The position numbers and the translations under genes were made by a program. Shown piece by piece: positions 1 through 7,232 of a stretch of 64,000 nucleotides of DNA (its first letter is position 1; every line of letters begins with the position of its first letter). Under the pieces are notes generated by a model. The model had not been told where the DNA came from. It did no database searches and was given only the letters and a program-made list of their open reading frames with translations. The DNA comes from Oligoflexia bacterium (GTDB lineage Bacteria > Bdellovibrionota > UBA1018): positions 64,261-128,260 of the forward strand of contig JAMPXJ010000007.1 in the NCBI GenBank assembly GCA_023701205.1, given 5' to 3'.

Positions 1-735
1 GCCAAGCCCTTCGTGACCTACGGTTTTTCGCGGGAATGCGATTTTTTCGCCGAGGAGCCGCGGGTCGTGGGCATGGGCTCGGCGTTCGTCGTGCACGGGC
101 GTACCGCGCCCGGGTCACCGCATGCGCGGCTCGGCGAGGTGCGCCTCCACGTGCCCGGAAGGCATAACGTCCTCAACGCGCTCGCCGCGATCGTGATCGC
201 GACCGCGCTCGATCTGCCGTTCGAGGCGATCGCGCGCGGGCTGGGCGCGTTCCGCGGGGTCAAGCGCCGCTTCGAGGTGCGCTGGGAGGATCCCGCGCGC
301 CGGTGCGCGGTGATCGATGATTACGGCCATCATCCGACGGAGATTCTGGCGACGCTTTCGGCGGCGCGGGCCTTCTGGCCGGGCCGGATCATCACGGTCT
401 TCCAGCCGCATCGCTACTCGCGCACGCTTCACTGCCGCGAAGGATTCCTCTCGGCTTTCGGCGGGACGGACGTTCTGCTGATCACGGATATTTATGCCGC
501 AGGCGAGGAGCCGATCGATGGGGTGAGTGGGCCGTCACTGGCTTCCGAGATCGCGCGTACGCAGGGTGCGGGCCGGGAGGTTCGGTTTGTAGGGGATCTT
601 GCCGGGGCGCGGGACGCGGTGCTCGAGCGCTTTCGGGACGGCGATCTCGTCTTGTGCCTGGGGGCAGGTTCGATCACGCGGCTCCCTGAGGGCCTGCTCG
701 CGGGCCTGGCGCCCGGGTCGGAGCGCGGGAGATGA
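1..735 (+). CDS. murC: UDP-N-acetylmuramate--L-alanine ligase, C-terminal part (5' end outside window)
   Basis: The frame is open from the first base, so the start lies upstream of the window; about 244 C-terminal residues are present. MurC adds L-alanine to UDP-MurNAc in the cytoplasm, the first peptide step of peptidoglycan precursor synthesis. What is seen is the end of the Mur ligase central domain (HNVLNALAAIVIA) and the C-terminal domain with the family signatures DDYGHHPTEI and TVFQPHRYSRT. The stop overlaps the murB start (ATGA), so the two are translationally coupled, as in many murC-murB pairs. Confidence 0.95.
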   Translation, partial: AKPFVTYGFSRECDFFAEEPRVVGMGSAFVVHGRTAPGSPHARLGEVRLHVPGRHNVLNALAAIVIATALDLPFEAIARGLGAFRGVKRRFEVRWEDPARRCAVIDDYGHHPTEILATLSAARAFWPGRIITVFQPHRYSRTLHCREGFLSAFGGTDVLLITDIYAAGEEPIDGVSGPSLASEIARTQGAGREVRFVGDLAGARDAVLERFRDGDLVLCLGAGSITRLPEGLLAGLAPGSERGR

Positions 736-1697
736 CCGGCGAAGCTGCCGAGAACGTCGCTGGGGAGGTCGCCGCGCGCTGGTTTCGCGAGAACGCCCCA
801 CGATTCTCGGGCGTCCTGCTCTTTGAGGAGCCGCTGGCGCGCCACACCTATTATCGCATCGGAGGCCCGGCTGCCGTTTTGGCGACGCCCAAATCGCGCG
901 AGGACCTGTCCTGGCTGGCCGAGGGAATCCGCGCCACTGGCGCGCGCAGCTTCATCCTGGGCGCGGGCTCCAATGTCCTGGCCTCGGATGAGGGCTTCGC
1001 CGGCGTGGTGATCCGCACGGGGCGCATGAACCTGACGCTCGAGGCTTCAGGCGAGCTGCTCCGGATCGGCGCGAGCGTGCCGATCTCGACGCTGCTCCGG
1101 CGCGCGGCGCAGGAGGGCTGGGGCGGACTGGAGTTCCTTACGGGAATCCCGGGCACGGTGGGCGGCGCGGTTTTCATGAATGCGGGCACACATCTGGGCG
1201 AGACCGCGCGGAGATTGCGCGCGGTCGAGGCGATCGATCTTGCCGATGGCCGGGAGCTCACGCGCTTCGAGGGCGAGGCGCTGCGCTTTGAATATCGCCG
1301 CAATCTTTTTCTGCCCCGGAGCGCGCTCGTGTGGCAGACCGAATGGTCGCTCGAGCAGGGGGACCCGGCACAGGTCAAAGCCACGATCGACACGACGCTA
1401 GCGCGGCGCAAGGCCACGCAGCCCATCGATTTTCCTTCGTGTGGGAGCGTTTTCAAGAACCCGCGCGCCCACGGCCTCAACGCCTGGCAGGTGATCGAGA
1501 AGCTCGGACTGCGGGGGCACCGGATCGGTGACGCGCAGTTCTCCGAGAAGCACGCTAATTTCATCATTAATCTCGGCGCAGCTCGCGCGTCGGATGTGAA
1601 AGGCCTCATCGAGCTCGCCAAGTCGCGCGCGCGCGCGGAGCTGGGGATCGAGTTGGAGGAGGAAGTGGTTTTCTTGGGAGCAGGGACCTCCTTTTAG
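732..1697 (+). CDS. murB: UDP-N-acetylenolpyruvoylglucosamine reductase
   Basis: FAD-dependent enzyme (321 aa, usual length about 300) that reduces UDP-GlcNAc-enolpyruvate to UDP-MurNAc in the cytoplasm. The FAD-binding half (about residues 38-205) contains YRIGGPA, LGAGSNVL and the GIPGTVGGAVFMNAG loop; the C-terminal MurB domain contains SCGSVFKNP with the catalytic serine near residue 239 and EKHANFIINLGAA near 272-284. The short loop pattern suggests a type II MurB. It follows murC with a 4-bp overlap. In many bacteria ddl or ftsQ would come next; here ftsQ is 10 kb downstream. Confidence 0.96.
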   Translation: MTGEAAENVAGEVAARWFRENAPRFSGVLLFEEPLARHTYYRIGGPAAVLATPKSREDLSWLAEGIRATGARSFILGAGSNVLASDEGFAGVVIRTGRMNLTLEASGELLRIGASVPISTLLRRAAQEGWGGLEFLTGIPGTVGGAVFMNAGTHLGETARRLRAVEAIDLADGRELTRFEGEALRFEYRRNLFLPRSALVWQTEWSLEQGDPAQVKATIDTTLARRKATQPIDFPSCGSVFKNPRAHGLNAWQVIEKLGLRGHRIGDAQFSEKHANFIINLGAARASDVKGLIELAKSRARAELGIELEEEVVFLGAGTSF

Positions 1698-1915
1698 ATT
1701 TCTCGGCCCGCCTGAGTGGAATTTGCGGGAAAGTGTTCCTGAAAATCGAGCAAACTCATCTGTGAATAGGGTTTTATGGGCTTTTCCTTTTGGTCCATGA
1801 GCTTACGTCTACAGCCTGCGCTAAAAGTCTTTCAGTCCCGATTGACACAACTGACGCGGTTTGCATCTCTTGTAGAATCAAGTCAATCAGTCGTTTGGAG
1901 TCAATTGGGGGAATC

Positions 1916-2368
1916 ATGAAAAACGTCTTACTCGGCCTTTCGATTTTCGTATTCGGAAGCCAAGCCTTTGCGGACACGTTGATGATTGTTCACAAGGTGA
2001 ACAACGACCCCAACAGCCCGAGCATCGCGAGTGTTACGCTCACGCGGCAAGCCGACAACACCTTGCTCGCGCAATACGGAGCTCCTAGCACAGGGGCCAC
2101 CCAGTCTCCGGAAAATTTTGGACCCGCGAGCGACGTGGGCGCCGACTTCATTTCCGGTGGCATCATCCACTTTCGTTCGAAAACTTTATCGTCAGCCAGT
2201 TGGCTGATTTCGGTTAACTTCGGCATCAGCAATACCGGCGAATCAATGCACATTTACATGGGTGATATCGCCCGCTGCTTCCAATGGCTTCGGGTGGGAT
2301 TAGCCACCTCCATTAGCATCGTCGGAACAGCGAGTGCCACCCCTTCAGTCACTTGCTCGATGAACTAA
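1916..2368 (+). CDS. small exported protein, function unknown
   Basis: 150 aa. The ATG at 1916 is preceded by GGGGGA and opens a clear Sec signal peptide (MKNVLLGLSIFVFGSQAFA, cleavage before DT). The frame stays open further upstream, but that part has no signal-like start. The mature part is polar and beta-rich with two cysteines near the C-terminus (RCFQW and VTCSMN), so it is probably a periplasmic or surface protein. No family is recognised. It is followed after 19 bases by a small lipoprotein gene on the same strand. Both sit in the insert between murB and ftsQ. The 218 bases before it hold no gene that I can support. Confidence 0.6.
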   Translation: MKNVLLGLSIFVFGSQAFADTLMIVHKVNNDPNSPSIASVTLTRQADNTLLAQYGAPSTGATQSPENFGPASDVGADFISGGIIHFRSKTLSSASWLISVNFGISNTGESMHIYMGDIARCFQWLRVGLATSISIVGTASATPSVTCSMN

Positions 2369-2387
2369 GGCCGAAGTGGAGGCGTGC

Positions 2388-2648
2388 ATGAAAGCGCATT
2401 TAGTTCTGATCGCAGCGGGGCTGGCCGTGGCCTTCACAGGTTGCCAGATGAGCTCAAAGATCGCGGTCACATCGAGATCCGCTTCCCAGACAACCGAAAC
2501 TACGGACACGCCCGCGCCTCAACCGATTACAAGCGCTACGACAACCCCGACGTTCGCTGCCCAGCAATGTGGAAAATTCGAGAGCTGGAACGCAGAGGAT
2601 GGAATTTGCCAGCTTGACTCGCAGGTTGCGGCGGCCTCGATCGATTGA
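2388..2648 (+). CDS. small lipoprotein, function unknown
   Basis: 86 aa. The ATG at 2388 has GGAGG five bases upstream; an in-frame GTG at 2376 is less likely. The N-terminus is a lipoprotein signal (MKAHLVLIAAGLAVAFTGC) with the lipidated cysteine at about residue 19, followed by a Ser/Thr/Pro-rich spacer and a short tail with two cysteines (QQCGKFESW, GICQLD). That tail resembles the small Cys-pair ends of many surface lipoproteins, but I cannot name a family. It probably forms a two-gene unit with the upstream exported protein. Confidence 0.6.
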   Translation: MKAHLVLIAAGLAVAFTGCQMSSKIAVTSRSASQTTETTDTPAPQPITSATTTPTFAAQQCGKFESWNAEDGICQLDSQVAAASID

Positions 2649-2676
2649 AGGTATTCAATCCGCATACGTTTTTTTT
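2643..2676 (+). terminator. possible weak terminator after the small lipoprotein gene
   Basis: GATTGAA/TTCAATC forms a 7-bp stem with a 4-base loop (2643-2660) that overlaps the stop codon, and a run of eight T follows at 2669-2676. The 8-base gap between stem and T-run makes it a weak candidate. Confidence 0.3.
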
Positions 2677-2892
2677 CGTTGGGATCGGGCTGATCTGAAC
2701 TTTGCATTCGGGAAGTGAATCGATTGCTTTTCCATGCGCGTAGTTTAATCCGTCGTTATCGTTCCTCGCCTAAGCCAAAGGGACGTAAATCTCTTTTTGC
2801 TTGAACAACAGTCAGTCCCGGTCACACTCTCGGACAGCGTCAGCCGAGTAGTTACGGAACAGAGTATAGGACATTACATGTGAGGAATGGAA

Positions 2893-3040
2893 CGGTTCGC
2901 TTTCACGGGCCGTGAGTACGCCAACTTCATGATCAATCCGGGCGCGGCTCGAGCGGCCGAGATTCGAGGGCTCTCGGGGCGAAGTCCTGCAGCTGAAAAG
3001 AGAAGGCGTACGCCTGGAGCTTGTCGAGCTGGGCCTTTGA
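2893..3040 (+). pseudogene. decayed fragment of a murB 3' end
   Basis: One frame encodes EYANFMINPGAARAAEIRGL, which matches the intact murB at KHANFIINLGAARASDVKGL (12 of 22 aligned residues identical over the slightly longer segment). After this the frame shifts and a second frame gives an amphipathic tail ending at the TGA at 3038-3040, like the end of MurB (GIELEEEV). No FAD domain or start is present, so only about the last 50 codons remain. It lies in the 418-base interval 2649-3066, which otherwise contains nothing recognisable. Confidence 0.65.
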
Positions 3041-3066
3041 TCCCGGTCCGAGGCGTCCTTTCGACA

Positions 3067-5118
3067 TCACCCCGACCGACGAATCGGAATGATCACAGGC
3101 TTCGACGAGGTCTTCTCGGCTTTGGGTTCAGTGGCGGAAACCTGTTCGACTACCGGCATTCGCGCCGGCACGGGCGGCGGCGGCGGGACGATGGTTCGGG
3201 CCGGAGCCGGAGGCTGCGGAGGGGCCGACGCGGAGGGCGGCCAGAGCTGGGTCACCGTCGAGGTGATCTCCTGCTTCGGGGCGTCATGCACGACCTTGTC
3301 GCTCTTTTCGGCGGTGTAGGAGCTGTACGGAGTCTGGATGATCACGGGCTTGCGGTTCTCGTCGTAGTAGCCAAGCACTTTGTAAATCGCCAGGGGCTCG
3401 CTCTTGCCCTTGACCTTGGCTTCGTGGGTCTTCTCGACGATGAACTTGTCGGGCACCTGATCGAGCGCATAGCGGCTCACGAGCAGGTCCGTGCCGAATT
3501 CCTTGGTCAGTGACTCGATCCGCGAGGCGGTGTTCACGGTATCGCCGATCACGGTGAACTCCATGCGCTCCTCGGAGCCGATATTGCCCGAAATCAGCGC
3601 GCCGAAGTTCAGGCCCATCCCGATCCGGAGCGGCGGCAATCCCTCGGCCGCGAGCTCGGCGTTGAGGTCGCTCAAGGCGACGCGCATGCCGATGCAGGCG
3701 CGCAGGGCGCGCTCGACGTCATCGGGTTTGGCGATGGGCACGCCCCAGGTGGCCATGATCGCGTCGCCCACGTACTTGTCGACGATCCCGCCGTGCGAGA
3801 GGATCACGCGCACCATCCGGGTCATGTAGCGGTTGAGGATCTTCACGAGCGACTCGGGATCCATGCGCTCGCTCATCGCGGTGAAGCCACGGACGTCCGA
3901 GAAGAACACCGCGGCCGAGCTGCGCTCGCCGCCGAGCTTGAGCTCTCCGGTGAGGACCTTCTCGGCGACCTCCTTGGAGTGGAACTTGGCGAAGGTGGAT
4001 TTCACCTTGTCGCGTTCCTCGAGGCCTTTGGCCATCTCGTTGAACGCGAGCGAGAGATGAGCCACCTCGTCGTGCCCGCGCGGCTTGAGATCGATCTTGA
4101 AATCGCCCTCGGAGATGCGGCGGGAGGCTTCCATCAGGAGCTTGATCGGCCAGGTGATCGTGCGGGAGAAGAGATAGCCTCCCAGGAAGGCGATGAAGAG
4201 GATTGTCATCGCGATGAGGATCGCCAGGTGCTCGACTCGCCGGGGCGCCTCATAGGCGATGGCCTCGGGCACCTCGGTCACGACGCCCAGACCGCCGAAG
4301 CCCACCGTGCGGAAGGCGCCCAGCTTGGGCTCGCCCGAGGCGGGATCGAGATAGCGGGTCTGGCCGTTATTGAACTTGCCGCTGAGGAGCTGTCGGACGA
4401 TCTCGACCTGGGACACGTTCTCGGCGGCGGAGGCGCGAGTCGCATCGGGATGCGCGAGGAGCCGTCCCTTGCGGTCCACCAGGAAGCTCGTCGCCACGTC
4501 GCTTTCGCGGAAAACCTTGAAGCGGCTCTGCTTCACGAGCGCGGTGAGCGTGTGGCTGAAGCCCTCGCTCGTCTGCACGGCTTGGATGAAGGGCACGGCC
4601 ACCGCGATCGCGGCCGAGCCGTCCTGCAGCTTGAGGCTCGAGATCAGGACGTCGCCCTTGCCGACCTGCTCGAGCTGCAGCTCGGGGTCGCCCATGAGCG
4701 CGGCTTGAAGCGTATCGGCGGATTCGCCTTCGGGAAGCTCGCTCGAGACGGAGCGCGCGCTGACGGCGAACTTCCCGTCGGGCTGGCGCGCATAGACGAA
4801 AGCTCCCAGGAAGTCCTTGTCCTTGGCGAAGAACTCCTGAACCGTGTGCTGCCGCGCCTCGGCCGCCTGCGGGTCGATGAGGACGCTCCCCAGGATGCGC
4901 ATCTTCTCGGTGAGTCCATCGAAGGTTTCGCGCATCTGGATCGACAGGCTCATCGTCTTGTCGGCGTTGTTCTGCTGGATGATCGCCTGGACCTCCTCGA
5001 CGGTCATGCGCGTGGAGAGATACACGAGCGCCGCGATCGAAGCGACGAGCAGCACGGAGATCAGGCTTACGAGCTTGGCACCGACGGTCAGGCGGACTCG
5101 CGGACGCGGAATGGGCAC
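3067..5118 (-). CDS. membrane-bound class III adenylate/guanylate cyclase with Cache-type sensor and HAMP
   Basis: 683 aa; GTG start preceded by GAGAGGAAA. Domains in order: TM1 (about 13-34), an extracytoplasmic sensor of about 250 residues resembling a double Cache domain, TM2 (297-317), HAMP (318-370), class III cyclase (398-580). The cyclase has both metal aspartates (FFSDVRGF, Asp408; GDAIMATWG, Asp452), Lys448 in VDKYVGDA that favours adenine, and the transition-state Asn/Arg pair in GDTVNTASRIE (529/533), so it should be active and make cAMP. Unusual is a proline-rich cytoplasmic tail (about 615-683). It is divergent from the FecR-domain gene, 91 bp away. Confidence 0.9.
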   Translation of the reverse strand: MPIPRPRVRLTVGAKLVSLISVLLVASIAALVYLSTRMTVEEVQAIIQQNNADKTMSLSIQMRETFDGLTEKMRILGSVLIDPQAAEARQHTVQEFFAKDKDFLGAFVYARQPDGKFAVSARSVSSELPEGESADTLQAALMGDPELQLEQVGKGDVLISSLKLQDGSAAIAVAVPFIQAVQTSEGFSHTLTALVKQSRFKVFRESDVATSFLVDRKGRLLAHPDATRASAAENVSQVEIVRQLLSGKFNNGQTRYLDPASGEPKLGAFRTVGFGGLGVVTEVPEAIAYEAPRRVEHLAILIAMTILFIAFLGGYLFSRTITWPIKLLMEASRRISEGDFKIDLKPRGHDEVAHLSLAFNEMAKGLEERDKVKSTFAKFHSKEVAEKVLTGELKLGGERSSAAVFFSDVRGFTAMSERMDPESLVKILNRYMTRMVRVILSHGGIVDKYVGDAIMATWGVPIAKPDDVERALRACIGMRVALSDLNAELAAEGLPPLRIGMGLNFGALISGNIGSEERMEFTVIGDTVNTASRIESLTKEFGTDLLVSRYALDQVPDKFIVEKTHEAKVKGKSEPLAIYKVLGYYDENRKPVIIQTPYSSYTAEKSDKVVHDAPKQEITSTVTQLWPPSASAPPQPPAPARTIVPPPPPVPARMPVVEQVSATEPKAEKTSSKPVIIPIRRSG

Positions 5119-5141
5119 GAGGCGTTTCCTCTCTCAATTCC

Positions 5142-5205
5142 CTTTCGGATAGAACGCCCGAAAGTCTGAAGAAAATTTGAAGCTTCGGCGGGCTCTTTCC
5201 GAAAG
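5142..5205. promoter_or_regulatory. divergent promoter region with three CCGAAAG/CTTTCGG half-sites
   Basis: The 91-bp gap between the cyclase (minus) and FecR-domain gene (plus) contains CTTTCGG at 5142-5148, CCGAAAG at 5158-5164 and CCGAAAG at 5199-5205. The first two form an inverted repeat with a 9-base spacer; the last sits inside CTTTC-C-GAAAG. This could be a shared operator for both genes. No binding protein can be named. Confidence 0.35.
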
Positions 5206-5209
5206 GGGA

Positions 5210-7228
5210 ATGAGGTACTCAGTGGAAACGAGCGCGCAGCCGCAGTTCGATCTCAAGACTCTTTTGGTTACAGGGGGTTGCCTGCTGGGGGCTTCCTATG
5301 GGAGCTATCTGCTTTACGAGGACCTGAACCTCAGCGGCGCCCGCGGCCAAGGGTCCCCGCTGGCCCGTATCGAGCGGAAGGAGTCAAAAGTCCGGCGGAA
5401 GCTCCCGTCGAGCTACGTCTGGCGGCAGGTGACGCAGGAGGAGGAGCTCTTCCGCAAAGACTCCCTGCAGACCGGCCCCGCCAGCGCCGCGACCGTGAAG
5501 TTCAACGACGGCTCCGTGCTGGAGGTCGGCGAGGAGAGCCTCGTGGTGATCGACGATATCAAGGAGCTCTCCCTGAATTTCGTTCGGGGCTCGGCGATCG
5601 TCCGCAATGCCACGGGCGACGCGCGCATCACCGCGGGCAAGGACGGCAAGGCGAAGCTCGAGGAGCTGCCCGTGCAGCTGCTTTCGCCTGCGAACCTCTC
5701 GACGGTTTTCGTCGCGGAGGCCGCGCAGAAGTCCGTGACGTTCTCCTGGCGCGCGCGGACGGAGCGCGTGAACCGGGCGACGGTACAGATCTCGCGCGAT
5801 CGCGCTTTCCGGGGCCAGGGAGTGCAGAGCCTGCCGGCGAAGGAAGGCGTCTCGGAGCTTTCCGTCGCGCTGAAGCCCGGTCGCTATTTCTGGCGCGTCG
5901 CGACCGAAGGCGCGGGTGCGCCGGTCGTACGCGAGCTTCGGATCTCACCGGTCACCGCGCTGAAGCCGATCTGGCCGGCGCAGGCGCGTAAACTGGTGTC
6001 CTGGGGCGGAGAGGTCCCGGTCTCCTTCCGCTGGGCAGGAGGGGATTCGCAGGCCAGCGTCGCAGGCGAGCATCGGCTGGAGCTCTCGCGCGAGCCGGAT
6101 TTCAAGACTTTGGTCGCGGACGAGGCCATCCGTCCGGAAACGTCTGTCGCGAATCTGCGCCGGATACCTGAGGGCACCTACCATTGGCGGATTCGCAGCC
6201 GTTATGGAGAGCTCGAGCTCCTGAGCGCGGCGGAGCGTTTCGCGCTCGAAAAAGGCGCGCGCATCCCGGTGGAGCTCGCGTTCCCGGCAGACAAAGGCAC
6301 GTATGAGCTGCTGCCCAAGGCGCGCTTCTCGTGGTCGACGGAAGCCTCCGATGCCGAGTACCGCATCGAGGTGCAGGACGCCGCCACGCAGAAGGCCGTC
6401 GCCGGTTTCAAGGGCCGCGTGGGAAGTTTCGTCTGGGACAAGCCCATGCCCGGGAATTACCGTTGGCGCGTCACCGCGCTGATGCAGGACCAGCCGGCGG
6501 GAGAGTCGGGCTGGCGCGATTTCACCTTGTATCAGGGAAAGCCGCTCGCGTTGAAGTCTCCCGCGCTCAATCAGGAGCTGCGGTATTGGGAGCACCCCGA
6601 GCCCTTCACCTTCGAATGGTCGAAGGATTCGCTTGGGGAGCAGGAGCGCAATTTCTACCAGCTCGAGCTTTCGGCCGATCCCGGATTCCGAAGCGGCGTG
6701 ATCTCCAAGACCCTCAAGGACACGCGCATCGGAAGCACGGAGCTGAAGCTCGCCGAGGGCAGCTATCACTGGCGCGTTCGCGTGGTAGACGTCACGGGCG
6801 CGCCCCTCAAGACGAGCGAGCCGGGGCGCTTCGCCTTTGGGCGCCATCCGCCGCTGAAGGCCCCAGTACGGGCGGAGGTTCCAGGCTCCGTGGCGGAGGT
6901 CTATAACTTCTACGAACTTAAGAAAAATCCCGTGATCGCCTGGGCGACGGTACCCGAGGCCGTGGGCTACGAGGTGATCGTGTACGATCCCGCGCCGGCC
7001 CGGGCCACGGCGAGCGGCGCGCGCGGCGCGACCCGCATCTTCCTGCAGAAGACGACCCAGGAGACCTCGCTCGAGCTCAAAGGCCTCAAGGAGGGGAATT
7101 ATGCCTGGACCGTGAGGCCGATCGATCGCCTGCAGCGCAAAGGCGAGTCCCTCGCGCCCCGGCGCCTGCGCCTGACTTACGGAACCGTGCTCGAGGCCCC
7201 CGAGGCCCTGACGCAGGAGGTGCAGTAA
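5210..7228 (+). CDS. FecR-domain envelope protein with fibronectin-like repeats
   Basis: About 672 aa. An N-terminal membrane anchor (about residues 16-36) is followed by a FecR-like domain (about 55-135; FNDGSVLEVGEES, RGSAIVRNATGDARI) and then at least five repeats of roughly 90-100 residues, each ending in a Y-x-W-R strand (GRYFWRVATEG, GTYHWRIRSR, GNYRWRVTAL, GSYHWRVRVVD, GNYAWTVRPID). The repeats look like beta-sandwich modules. I chose the ATG at 5210; a TTG at 5177 is in frame and the ribosome site does not settle it. No sigma factor or TonB receptor is adjacent, so FecR here is probably a surface-sensing or peptidoglycan-linked module rather than an anti-sigma factor. It forms an operon with the next gene. 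Confidence 0.75.
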   Translation: MRYSVETSAQPQFDLKTLLVTGGCLLGASYGSYLLYEDLNLSGARGQGSPLARIERKESKVRRKLPSSYVWRQVTQEEELFRKDSLQTGPASAATVKFNDGSVLEVGEESLVVIDDIKELSLNFVRGSAIVRNATGDARITAGKDGKAKLEELPVQLLSPANLSTVFVAEAAQKSVTFSWRARTERVNRATVQISRDRAFRGQGVQSLPAKEGVSELSVALKPGRYFWRVATEGAGAPVVRELRISPVTALKPIWPAQARKLVSWGGEVPVSFRWAGGDSQASVAGEHRLELSREPDFKTLVADEAIRPETSVANLRRIPEGTYHWRIRSRYGELELLSAAERFALEKGARIPVELAFPADKGTYELLPKARFSWSTEASDAEYRIEVQDAATQKAVAGFKGRVGSFVWDKPMPGNYRWRVTALMQDQPAGESGWRDFTLYQGKPLALKSPALNQELRYWEHPEPFTFEWSKDSLGEQERNFYQLELSADPGFRSGVISKTLKDTRIGSTELKLAEGSYHWRVRVVDVTGAPLKTSEPGRFAFGRHPPLKAPVRAEVPGSVAEVYNFYELKKNPVIAWATVPEAVGYEVIVYDPAPARATASGARGATRIFLQKTTQETSLELKGLKEGNYAWTVRPIDRLQRKGESLAPRRLRLTYGTVLEAPEALTQEVQ

Positions 7229-7232
7229 GCCC

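Noticed and set aside
1842..1878. TTGACA (1842-1847) and TAGAAT (1873-1878) as a promoter for the exported protein at 1916
   Set aside because: The spacer is 25 bases, far too long for sigma-70, and no better -10 lies at 16-18 bases.
3793..5169. 458-codon plus-strand open frame opposite the adenylate cyclase
   Set aside because: It is the shadow of a GC-rich gene on the other strand: Asp/Glu/Arg/Leu/His-rich translation, no motif, and the minus-strand frame has a complete cyclase with all catalytic residues.
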